DNA of 64,000 nucleotides. Origin: Pseudophaeobacter leonis. GTDB taxonomy: Bacteria > Pseudomonadota > Alphaproteobacteria > Rhodobacterales > Rhodobacteraceae. Shown here piece after piece: positions 34,810 through 43,191 of this stretch. The notes under the pieces are model-generated. The model saw only the letters and a list, made by a program, of their open reading frames with translations. It made no database searches and was not told the origin of the DNA. The position numbers and the translations under genes were made by a program. The stretch lies in NCBI RefSeq assembly GCF_002087335.1, contig NZ_MWVJ01000007.1, forward strand, positions 31,045-95,044, written 5' to 3'. Every line of letters starts with the position of its first letter. The stretch's first letter is position 1.

Positions 34810-36851
34810 ATGAGCAGCGATCCTCTCGTCATCTTTACGCCATCAGGTAAACGGGGCCATTTTCCAGTTGGCACGCCCGTTCTGACAGCCGCGCGCCAGC
34901 TGGGCGTGGACCTCGACTCGGTCTGTGGTGGCCGGGGCATCTGCTCCAAATGCCAGATCACGCCGTCCTATGGCGAGTTTTCCAAACACGGCGTGACGGT
35001 GGCCGATGATGCCCTCAGCGAATGGAACAAGGTAGAGCAGCGCTACAAGGACAAGCGCGGGCTGATTGATGGGCGGCGCCTTGGCTGTCAGGCCCAGGTG
35101 CAGGGCGATGTGGTGATTGACGTGCCCCCCGAGAGCCAGGTGCACCGTCAGGTGGTGCGCAAACGGGCCGAGGCACGCGATATCACCATGAACCCCTCGA
35201 CTCGTCTGTTCTATGTCGAGGTGGAAGAACCCGACATGCACAAACCCTCAGGCGATATGGAGCGCCTGGTTGAGGCGCTTGAGGCGCAGTGGCAGCTGAA
35301 AGGCGTCAAAACTGATCTGCATATTCTGCAAGGCCTGCAGCCGGCCCTGCGCAAAGGCAAGTGGAAGGTTACCGTCGCCGTGCATCTTGGCGACGAGAAC
35401 CAGCCGCCTAAAATCATGCATATCTGGCCCGGCTATTATGACGGTACGCTCTACGGTCTGGCCGTGGATCTGGGGTCAACCACCATCGCGGCACATCTGT
35501 GCGATCTGAAATCCGGCGAGGTTGTTGCCTCATCTGGTATCATGAACCCGCAGATCCGCTTTGGCGAAGACCTGATGAGCCGGGTGTCCTATTCGATGAT
35601 GAACACGGGCGGCGATCAGGAAATGACCCGCGCGGTGCGGGACGGCATGAATGCCCTGTTCACCCAGATCGCCACCGAGGCAGCCATTGACCAGAGCCTC
35701 ATTGTTGATGCGGTTTTTGTCTGCAACCCGGTGATGCACCACTTGTTCCTCGGCATTGATCCCTTTGAGCTGGGTCAGGCCCCTTTTGCCCTGGCAACCT
35801 CAGATGCGCTGTCGCTGCAGGCCCGTGAGCTGGACCTAAACATCCACCCCGCCGCGCGTGTCTACCTTTTGCCCTGCATCGCGGGGCATGTTGGCGCCGA
35901 TGCCGCAGCCGTGGCCCTGTCTGAAGCGCCGGATAAATCCGAAGACCTGGTGCTGGTGGTTGATGTGGGCACCAATGCCGAGATCCTGCTGGGCAACAAG
36001 GACAAGGTCCTGGCCTGCTCGTCCCCGACGGGTCCGGCCTTTGAGGGCGCACAGATCTCAAGCGGCCAGCGGGCAGCCCCGGGCGCCATTGAACGTCTTG
36101 AGATAAACCCCGAGACCAAAGAGCCGCGTTTTCGCGTCATTGGATCTGATATCTGGTCCGATGAGACGGGATTTGACGCAGCAATTGCCACCACCGGTAT
36201 CACCGGCATCTGTGGCTCTGGCATCAACGAGGCCATTGCAGAAATGCGCATGGCGGGCGTTCTTGATGCCTCTGGCCTTATTGGCTCGGCCGAGCAGACC
36301 GGAACAGCGCGCTGCATCGAGGATGGGCGCACAAATGCCTATCTGGTCTGGGATGGCTCAGCCGAGGGCGGCCCCAGGATCACCATCACCAATCCGGATA
36401 TCCGCGCCATTCAGATGGCCAAGGCTGCGCTCTATTCCGGGGCGCGTCTCTTGATGGATAAATTCCACGTGGAAACCGTCGACAGGGTGGTGCTGGCCGG
36501 GGCCTTTGGCGCCCATATCTCGTCCAAACACGCCATGGTTCTGGGGATGATCCCGGACTGCCCGCTGGATAAGGTCACAAGTGCAGGCAATGCCGCGGGC
36601 ACAGGGGCGCGTATTGCGCTTTTGAACACCAAGGCCCGCCGTGAGATCGAGGAAACGGTGGCCGCATCGAGAAGATCGAAACTGCGGTCGAGCCGCGTTT
36701 TCAGGAGCATTTTGTCAATGCCTCGGCCATTCCCAACTCGAAAGAACCCTTCCCAATTTTGGCCTCAATAGTGACTTTGCCGGAGGTGAATTTCAACACG
36801 GGCGGCGGCGATGGCGCAGCAGGCGGTCGTCGTCGGCGGCGGCGCAAGTAA
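34810..36851 (+). CDS. RACo-like ferredoxin/ASKHA protein, corrinoid activator (one frameshift)
   Basis: About 680 residues across one break. The N-terminal plant-type [2Fe-2S] ferredoxin domain has Cys39, Cys45, Cys48 and Cys93 (SVCGGRGICSKC and RRLGCQAQV). A linker domain is followed by an ASKHA ATPase-like domain (YGLAVDLGSTTIAAHL, VLVVDVGTNAEILLG, VVLAGAFGAH). This is the architecture of RACo/RamA-type proteins (DUF4445), which use ATP and low-potential electrons to re-reduce oxidised corrinoid cofactors. One base is missing near 36660. The restored tail runs to 36851 and ends in a Gly-rich stretch and six arginines. It could serve the MttB-like enzyme at 6 kb. Confidence 0.87.
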
Positions 36852-36928
36852 CACCTATAAGTTGTCTGAACCAACAAGGCATGCTAGCTTTTTGAACGTT
36901 ATTTTGAAAGGTTAGCCTGTCACGTAAA

Positions 36929-38116
36929 TTGATCATCTGCCTCGATGGCACCGGCAACGAAGTCGAGCAGAACGAAAGCAATATTCTGCGGCTCTACAAA
37001 TGCTTGCAACATAACGAAAACCAACTGGTTTATTATGAACCGGGGGTTGGCACCCTCTCCACCAGACCCTTTGCCAAGACGCTTTTTGCCAAGGTCAGGC
37101 TCATGGCCGGGCTCGCCTTTGGCTGGGGGCTGCATGGCAATGTGATGCATGCCTATTCTTTCCTGTGCAAGAATTACAAAGAGGGCGACAAGCTCTACTT
37201 TTTTGGCTACTCACGCGGCGCCTATACAGCACGGGTTCTGGCCGCCTTCATCAATGATTTTGGCCTGGTGGCGCCGCATGAGTTGCACCTGATTGGTCCG
37301 GTTTTCAAAGCCTGGCGCAAACTGCGTCAGGACGGGCCACACGAGCAATTTGCACCGCTGCGGATCTCCGAACAGTTTTTCCACCTCCGCCGGGTGCCCA
37401 TCCGGTTTCTGGGTCTCTGGGATACGGTCAGCTCAATGATCCGCTTTCGGCTGCAAAAGGGATCCTTCATCGAATTCGGCACCCACTCCAGCGTCGACAA
37501 CAATCCCTCAGTCAGAGCGGTCAGGCATGTGCTGTCCATTGATGAAACCCGGCGGTTCTTTGGTCAGCAAATGTGGGAAGAAGGACAGGACTATCACGGC
37601 ACCCGCTTCCGCAGCAAAAAGAACCCCGAACCACAAGATGTGAAGCAGATGTGGTTTCCCGGAACCCACACTGATGTTGCCGGCAGCGTTCCCGAATCCG
37701 AGGCCGGCCTTGCCAAGCAAACAATGCAATGGATGCGGCAAGAACTTGACGAGCTTGGCGTCGACAGCCTGGAGTTCAGAGCGCAGTACTACAAGCGGTA
37801 TGTTCTTGGGCACAAAGACAAAGTCACAGAACGCATGCAGCTGGATATCTCGTCCCCAAGTGCAAAAGCCGCGCTTCACAGCCAGATGAAGCTGCGCAAG
37901 GTCTGGCCGGTTCTGGAGATCTTTCCCCGCAAGGTTAGCCACAGCAACTGGCCCGGCCAAAAAGGGTTTTTGGGCTACTACCTTCCCTTAGCTCAGTACC
38001 GGTATATTGGCGACTCTGCCCAAATCCACCCCTCAGCCTTTGTGCGGCGCGCCGACCCGTCGCTGCGCTACAGCCCGCCAAATGCTGAAGCTTTCCCTCA
38101 GGACCACGATCCATGA
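36929..38116 (+). CDS. DUF2235 alpha/beta hydrolase
   Basis: About 395 residues of the DUF2235 family, Tle-like hydrolases sometimes found as type VI secretion phospholipase effectors. It starts IICLDGTGNEVEQNESNIL. The nucleophile elbow is FGYSRGAYTARVLA (about residue 93), and MWFPGTHTDVAGSVP supplies catalytic Asp/His region residues. The start is unclear: no ATG is available. TTG at 36929 has poor Shine-Dalgarno spacing, whereas a CTG at 36917 lies 5 bases after AAAGG and gives LSRKLIICLDGTG, a typical family start. A mutated or misread ATG there is likely. No type VI genes are nearby, so a housekeeping or stress role is as likely. Confidence 0.85.
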   Translation: MIICLDGTGNEVEQNESNILRLYKCLQHNENQLVYYEPGVGTLSTRPFAKTLFAKVRLMAGLAFGWGLHGNVMHAYSFLCKNYKEGDKLYFFGYSRGAYTARVLAAFINDFGLVAPHELHLIGPVFKAWRKLRQDGPHEQFAPLRISEQFFHLRRVPIRFLGLWDTVSSMIRFRLQKGSFIEFGTHSSVDNNPSVRAVRHVLSIDETRRFFGQQMWEEGQDYHGTRFRSKKNPEPQDVKQMWFPGTHTDVAGSVPESEAGLAKQTMQWMRQELDELGVDSLEFRAQYYKRYVLGHKDKVTERMQLDISSPSAKAALHSQMKLRKVWPVLEIFPRKVSHSNWPGQKGFLGYYLPLAQYRYIGDSAQIHPSAFVRRADPSLRYSPPNAEAFPQDHDP

Positions 38117-38174
38117 GAAATCCGGCTATGATCATATTGACCTCGCTTCCGGCATTGAGTAGCTAGCTCACAAG

Positions 38175-38248
38175 GCGGGTATGGTGAAAAGGTATCACGG
38201 CAGCTTCCCAAGCTTTAGTTACGGGTTCAATTCCCGTTACCCGCTCCA
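38175..38248 (+). tRNA. tRNA-Gly (CCC)
   Basis: A 74-nt cloverleaf. Acceptor GCGGGTA pairs with TACCCGC, the D stem is GTGA/TCAC, and the anticodon loop TTCCCAA carries CCC. The T stem is ACGGG/CCCGT with loop TTCAATT, the discriminator is T, and CCA is encoded. The anticodon stem has one weak C-U pair. It reads glycine GGG codons. Confidence 0.93.
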
Positions 38249-38337
38249 AGATCGAACCCTCAGAACGCATCGCAAAATTTAATATGTGTTCAGGTTCAAT
38301 GACTTAAAACTACCGTGATTTGACTACTCCCACCAAT

Positions 38338-38369
38338 CCCGCAACATTTCCCGCAACAAATCCCGCAAC
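38338..38369. repeat. CCCGCAAC x3, 12-base period
   Basis: Three direct copies of CCCGCAAC, separated by four-base spacers (ATTT, AAAT). The copies begin at 38338, 38350 and 38362. They lie 90 bases after tRNA-Gly. Confidence 0.8.
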
Positions 38370-38383
38370 CGTCGGGCTTTTTT
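38362..38383 (+). terminator. possible weak terminator after tRNA-Gly
   Basis: CCCG-CAACCGT-CGGG forms a 4-bp GC stem followed by C and six T. The stem is short, so it would be a weak terminator. Confidence 0.35.
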
Positions 38384-38678
38384 CGGAACAATTTTGGAGC
38401 GATTCAGTGCGCTGGTTTAGTGGGAAAAGCCCCCTGCAATGCGCCTGACAGCAGCTTAGCACAGGTGCACGACTGAGCGTCCATGGCTTTCGCTGTTTGC
38501 AATCTTGCACCGCATCTTGTCAGTGCTGGATATCGGCGCTTTGGCGTGCTTCATATTTCGCCTAAAATTCGGGCTATTAGTGCGAAAACAGCCCTTTCGC
38601 CAAGCACTGAGGCCAGGCCTTGGGGGGTGCGGCCCTTGGGCATAGATTTTTTGGGACAGGTGCGGCAAGCACAACAAC

Positions 38679-39263
38679 GTGCATACAGAATTGAAAATAC
38701 TGGTGGTCGAGCCTGACCAATCAAAGGCCTGCGAAATCCTTGCCGCGCTCAAGGAGGGTGGCTGGCAGGACGTCACCGTTCTTGCGTCCGCTGCCGCGAT
38801 GGAGCGCTCGCTCAAGCAGCAAGATCCCGATATCATCCTGATCGATCTGGCAAACCCTGACCGTGACACGCTTGAACATGTGAGCCTGGTGTCGAACGCG
38901 AAAAGCAGGCCGGTCGCCATGTTTGTAGATCATTCAGATGAGACTATGACACAGGCGGCCATTTCGGCCGGGCTCAGCGCCTATGTGGTGAACGGTCTGC
39001 AGATGGATCGCATCAAGCCCGTGATAGAAACGGCGATTGCCCGTTTTCGCATGATCACAAAGATGCAGTCGGAACTCACCGCTGCCAAACAGGCTCTGTC
39101 GGACCGGAAAACCATTGACCGGGCAAAAGGGATTTTGATCCGGGCGCGCAATATTTCCGAGGATGAAGCCTATAGCCTGTTGCGCAAAACGGCGATGGAC
39201 CAGGGGCGCAAGGTGATCGATGTTGCAACCGCCCTCGTCACCGCTGCGGAGTTGTTGCAATGA
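38679..39263 (+). CDS. nasT: NasT, ANTAR-domain transcription antiterminator
   Basis: A 194-residue response-regulator-like protein with a receiver-like N-terminal domain (LKILVVEPDQSKACEIL; IILIDLANPD) and a C-terminal ANTAR RNA-binding domain (about residues 135-194, KTIDRAKGILIRARNISEDEAYSLLRK). NasT binds paired hairpins in the nitrate-operon leader and prevents termination; without nitrate, NasS holds it. The start is a GTG at 38679; a TTG four codons later is also possible. Its stop overlaps the nasS ATG, fitting a stable NasS-NasT partnership. The target hairpins are visible at 40538-40575. Confidence 0.93.
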   Translation: MHTELKILVVEPDQSKACEILAALKEGGWQDVTVLASAAAMERSLKQQDPDIILIDLANPDRDTLEHVSLVSNAKSRPVAMFVDHSDETMTQAAISAGLSAYVVNGLQMDRIKPVIETAIARFRMITKMQSELTAAKQALSDRKTIDRAKGILIRARNISEDEAYSLLRKTAMDQGRKVIDVATALVTAAELLQ

Positions 39264-40450
39264 AGCTGACACAGGTTCAATGCGGCTACCTGCCACTTGT
39301 GGATTGCGCGCCCCTGATCATCGCCAAAGAGCTGAGCTTTGCCACCCAGGAGGGGCTTGATCTTGAGCTGATCAAACAGCCGTCCTGGTCGGCGCTGCGC
39401 GACAGGCTGGCCTTTGGCCATATAGATTTTGCACATATGCTGTCGCCTATGCCGGTGGCTATGTCTTTGGGGCTTGGCGGCATGGCCACGCGCGTTGATG
39501 CGCTGATGGTCCTGTCGGTCAATGGCACTGTCGTCGGCATTTCGGCCGAACTGGACCGCCAGATGCAGGCAACGGGCTGGAGCAACAGCTTTGCGGCGCC
39601 GCAATCCACCTCAAAGGCGCTGTTTGCCGCCAGCAGCAAGCGGATCCGCATCGGCGTGCCGTTTCCGTTCTCCATGCACCGCATGTTGCTTGAAACCTGG
39701 CTGTCGCAGGCCGAAGGTTTTCATCCCGACCGGATTGAGATCGTAACGGTCCCCCCGTCACAAATGGCCGAGGCCGTAAGAGATGGCGCGCTGGACATGT
39801 TTTGCGTTGGGGAGCCCTGGGGTACGGTTGCAGTGCAGCAAAGCGATGCGACGCTGATCCTGCCGGGCGCCAGCATCTGGCAACTTGCCCCGGAAAAAGT
39901 GCTTGGCGCCCGCCACGCCTGGGTGGTGCAAAACCCCGGTCTGTGCAGAGCCATGATACGGGCGCTTACAAAAGCCGCCAGCTGGCTGGACCAGCCGGAG
40001 AACACGCCACTTGCCGTCAGTATTCTGGCCCGCAGTCAGCATCTGGACCTGCCCGATCATGCCATTGATCCGGCGCTGACCGGCCAGATCATTACAAAAA
40101 CCGGTGAGGCCCCGAAGAAAACTGATCGCTTTCTCAGGTTCCACCAGGGCTGCGCAAACTTCCCCTGGCGCAGTCAGGGCTGCTGGATTTCTGACATGCT
40201 GACCCAATGGCACGGGTTGAGTCACGAGGCCGGGCGCAAGACCGCGAGCGCCTGTTTCCGCACCGACCTCTACCGCGAGGCTCTGGCGCAAACTGGCGTT
40301 GATCTGCCGCGCGCCTCGGAAAAAGTGGAGGGGGCAATGCTGGTGCCAACAGCAGTCGCGTCTCGTCTGGGGGAAATGATTCTTGGCCCCGACAGATTTT
40401 TTAGTGGCGCGTTTTTCGACTTTGATGCGCCAGTTTTGCTCGAAAATTGA
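39260..40450 (+). CDS. nasS: NasS, nitrate/nitrite sensor
   Basis: A 396-residue NrtA-like protein with no signal peptide (MKLTQVQCGYLPLVDCAPLIIAKE). It is therefore cytoplasmic, as is known for NasS. It has the substrate-binding protein fold (IGVPFPFSMHRMLLETWL, DMFCVGEPWGTVAV) shared with the transporter subunit NrtA downstream. NasS binds NasT until nitrate or nitrite releases it. The gene is followed by a 219-base leader before nrtA. Confidence 0.92.
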   Translation: MKLTQVQCGYLPLVDCAPLIIAKELSFATQEGLDLELIKQPSWSALRDRLAFGHIDFAHMLSPMPVAMSLGLGGMATRVDALMVLSVNGTVVGISAELDRQMQATGWSNSFAAPQSTSKALFAASSKRIRIGVPFPFSMHRMLLETWLSQAEGFHPDRIEIVTVPPSQMAEAVRDGALDMFCVGEPWGTVAVQQSDATLILPGASIWQLAPEKVLGARHAWVVQNPGLCRAMIRALTKAASWLDQPENTPLAVSILARSQHLDLPDHAIDPALTGQIITKTGEAPKKTDRFLRFHQGCANFPWRSQGCWISDMLTQWHGLSHEAGRKTASACFRTDLYREALAQTGVDLPRASEKVEGAMLVPTAVASRLGEMILGPDRFFSGAFFDFDAPVLLEN

Positions 40451-40537
40451 GCATATGCTGCATTGCAGCAAAAAATCACTCCGACAGGGTCTGCTTTTGC
40501 TAGAGCTCATCAGATAACACCGCCAATATCAAATCAA

Positions 40538-40575
40538 GGCAACGATGCCCCGCCAGGTCGACAACGCTGTCTACC
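40538..40575 (+). promoter_or_regulatory. ANTAR target RNA: two hexaloop hairpins
   Basis: Hairpin P1 is GGC-AACGAT-GCC (40538-40549). Hairpin P2 is GAC-AACGCT-GTC (40560-40571), extended by GGT/ACC across one C-U mismatch (40556-40575). Both loops are six bases with A at position 1 and G at position 4, the feature ANTAR domains are known to recognise. A 10-base linker separates them. They lie just before the leader terminator and nrtA. Confidence 0.8.
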
Positions 40576-40590
40576 AAGGAATTCAAGAGC

Positions 40591-40654
40591 AAAGCCGCTC
40601 GATTGTGCATGCACCTCCTCCCGCATGCGTCAATCGTGCGGCTTTTGTGTTTTT
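40591..40654 (+). terminator. leader terminator controlled by NasT
   Basis: A long hairpin: 8 bp (AAAGCCGC/GCGGCTTT), a T-T mismatch, 6 bp (CGATTG/CAATCG), a small bulge, and 6 bp (GCATGC/GCATGC) closed by a 10-base loop ACCTCCTCCC. It is followed by TTTTGTGTTTTT. It stands 16 bases before the nrtA start and should stop transcription unless NasT acts. Confidence 0.85.
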
Positions 40655-40669
40655 AGAGGGACCAACCAA

Positions 40670-42038
40670 ATGAACACTCTCAAATGCCTTTTTGCATCCA
40701 CCGCGTTCTGCGCCAGCCCGGTGATGGCCGAGATGCTGGATCTCGAAAAAGACGAACTCACCTTTGGGTTCATTAAACTCACCGATATGGCTCCTTTGGC
40801 CATTGCCTATGAAAACGGCTACTTTGAGGACGAAGGGCTGTTTGTCACGCTGGAAGCGCAGGCAAACTGGAAAGTCCTGCTGGACGGTGTGATCGACGGA
40901 CAGCTTGACGGCGCCCATATGCTGGCTGGTCAGCCGCTGGCCGCGACCATCGGCTATGGCACCAAAGCCCACATTGTAACGCCCTTCTCAATGGATCTGA
41001 ATGGCAACGGCATCACGGTGTCCAATGAGATCTGGGAGCAGATGAAGCCAAACATCCCCAAGATGGCAGATGTCCGCCCGCAACACCCGATCAGCGCCAG
41101 CGCCCTGGTGCCTGTGGTTGAAAGCTACAAAGACAAGGGCGAGGCCTTTAAGATGGGCATGGTGTTTCCGGTCTCAACCCACCAACTACGAGCTGCGCTA
41201 CTGGCTTGCGGCCGGCGGGTTGCAGCCCGGCTATTATTCGCCGACAGACGTCCGCGGCCAGATCGGAGCAGATGTCTTTCTCAGCGTGACACCGCCGCCA
41301 CCAATGCCGTCAACAATGGAAGCTGGCACCATCCATGGCTATTGCGTTTGCGAGCCCTGGAACCAGCAGGCCGTGTTCAAAGGCATCGGCGTGCCGGTGG
41401 TGACAGACTATGAGCTGTGGAAGAACAACCCTGAAAAGGTATTTGGTCTCTCGGCAGAATTCACCGAGGAAAACCCCAACACCACGATTGCGCTGACAAA
41501 GGCACTGATCCGGGCGGCAATTTGGCTGGATGAGAACGACAACGCCAACCGTGGTGAAGCCGTGGAAATCCTGTCCAGGTCCGAATATGTTGGCGCTGAT
41601 CAGGCGGTTATTGCCAACTCCATGACCGGCACCTTTGAATATGAGAAGGGCGACATCCGCGAAGTCCCCGACTTTAATGTGTTCTTCCGCTATAACGCCA
41701 CATATCCGTTTTACTCTGACGCCATTTGGTATCTGAGCCAGATGCGCCGTTGGGGCCAGATTGCCGAAGCAAAATCGGATGAATGGTTCTTTGACACGGC
41801 AAAATCTGTCTATCGCCCCGACATCTATCTGCAGGCGGCCCGCATGCTGGTCGATGAAGATCTGGCCAATGAGGCCGACTTCCCCTGGGACAGCGATGGC
41901 TTTAAGGCACCTACCCCGGCGGCGGATATTATCGACGGCATTGGCTACGACGGGCGCACCCCAAATGCCTATCTCGAAAGCCTGCCAATCGGCCTCAAGG
42001 GCACTCAGACCGTCTCTGGGTCTGAAATCCTGAACTAA
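40670..42038 (+). CDS. nrtA: nitrate ABC transporter substrate-binding protein (one frameshift)
   Basis: About 455 residues across one break. An N-terminal signal peptide ([18 protein letters not shown]) is followed by [23 protein letters not shown] and [24 protein letters not shown], typical NrtA. One extra C near 41182 breaks MVFPVSTH from [18 protein letters not shown]. The rest contains [18 protein letters not shown] and continues intact to a stop at 42038. The ATG follows AGAGGG at suitable spacing. The product captures nitrate in the periplasm. It is the first structural gene after the NasT-controlled leader. Confidence 0.92.
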
Positions 42039-42112
42039 CCCCCCCTGCCCGCTGCATCTCACGCTGCGGCGGGCACCTTATTTGCACTCTCCTCCAGATC
42101 AAAGGCCCTGCA

Positions 42113-43186
42113 ATGACTGCCATTGACCCAGATACCCTCGCCTCAGAAGCCCGTCGCGCCCGCCTTTTCACGCGTATTAACAAGGCAGATGCCTGGTTCC
42201 AGGTGCTTGGGCTGGCCTGGCTGACCCCGGTTCTGAAAGCCGCCGCCGGGGATAACCCCCGGGCGCAAATGTCTGAGATCTGGCGCCTGCTGGGCGTACC
42301 ACTGCTGGCGATAGGCATCTTTGTTGGCGCCTGGGCCGCCCTTGCGCCGACAGTACAGACCTCTCTTGGGGCGATCCCTGGTCCGGTACAGGTCTGGCAA
42401 CAGGCCATCAGTCTCAACGCTGACGCTGTGCGTGAGCGGGAAAAGGCCGCCGCCTTTTATGACCGCCAGGAGATACGCAACGCCAAACTGATTGCCGATG
42501 GCAAATCCGACAAGGTCCGCAGTCGGACCTACACTGGCAAACCAACCTATTACCAACAGATCTGGACCTCGATCAAAACGGTCTTCTTGGGCTTTCTGAC
42601 CGGGTCATTGATTGCTATGCCGCGGGGAATCATGGCGGGGCTTTCGCCCACCCCCAATGCGGCGATCAATCCGATTATTCAGATCTTTAAACCCGTCAGC
42701 CCACTGGCCTGGTTGCCGATTGTGACCATGGTCGTCTCCGCAGTCTATGCCACCAATGACGGCATGTTCTCCAAATCCTTCCTGGTCTCGGCCATCACCG
42801 TGACGCTGTGCTCTCTCTGGCCAACGCTGATCAATACCTCCCTCGGGGTGTCTTCGATCGACAAAGATCTGGTCAGCGTCTCCAAGGTCCTGAAGATGAG
42901 CACCTATGCCAAGATCACCAAACTGGTACTGCCCTCGGCGCTGCCACTGATCTTTACCGGGCTGCGGCTGTCGCTGGGTGTGGGCTGGATGGTGCTGATC
43001 GCGGCTGAGATGCTGGCGCTGAACCCCGGTCTTGGGAAATTTGTCTGGGATGAGTTCCAGAACGGCTCATCCCAGTCGCTGGCCAAAATCATGGTCGCGG
43101 TCTTTACCATCGGGATCATCGGCTTCCTGCTCGACCGCGTGATGTTCGCGCTGCAATCCATGTTCACCTTTACAGAAAACCGGTGA
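42113..43186 (+). CDS. nrtB: nitrate ABC transporter permease
   Basis: A 357-residue inner-membrane permease. The N-terminal 60 residues are hydrophilic, a first helix is near residue 63-85, and a long linker rich in charged residues precedes the core. The EAA loop is in VSVSKVLKMSTYAKITKLVLPSALPLIFTGLRLSL. SLIAMPRGIMAGL and ISPLAWLPIVTMVV-like stretches match NrtB/SsuC-type permeases. The frame is intact. It follows nrtA by 74 bases and precedes the ATPase gene by 5. Confidence 0.93.
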   Translation: MTAIDPDTLASEARRARLFTRINKADAWFQVLGLAWLTPVLKAAAGDNPRAQMSEIWRLLGVPLLAIGIFVGAWAALAPTVQTSLGAIPGPVQVWQQAISLNADAVREREKAAAFYDRQEIRNAKLIADGKSDKVRSRTYTGKPTYYQQIWTSIKTVFLGFLTGSLIAMPRGIMAGLSPTPNAAINPIIQIFKPVSPLAWLPIVTMVVSAVYATNDGMFSKSFLVSAITVTLCSLWPTLINTSLGVSSIDKDLVSVSKVLKMSTYAKITKLVLPSALPLIFTGLRLSLGVGWMVLIAAEMLALNPGLGKFVWDEFQNGSSQSLAKIMVAVFTIGIIGFLLDRVMFALQSMFTFTENR

Positions 43187-43191
43187 GACCC

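Larger units (their letters stand above)
38249..38678. other. gene-free region after tRNA-Gly, 430 bases
   Basis: No supportable coding frame on either strand. It holds three copies of CCCGCAAC at a 12-base period (38338-38369) and a weak hairpin with a T-run. The segment from about 38470 on should contain the nasT promoter, but I see no clean sigma-54 or sigma-70 element. tRNA 3' ends are favoured integration sites, yet no integrase gene or second copy of the tRNA end is visible. Confidence 0.5.

Noticed and set aside
36929..38116. Type VI secretion effector operon
   Set aside because: No VgrG, immunity or other secretion genes flank the DUF2235 gene.
38456..38678. Sigma-54 promoter or NtrC site before nasT
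   Set aside because: TGGC and TGCA fragments occur, but none has the required GG-N10-GC spacing or paired NtrC half-sites.
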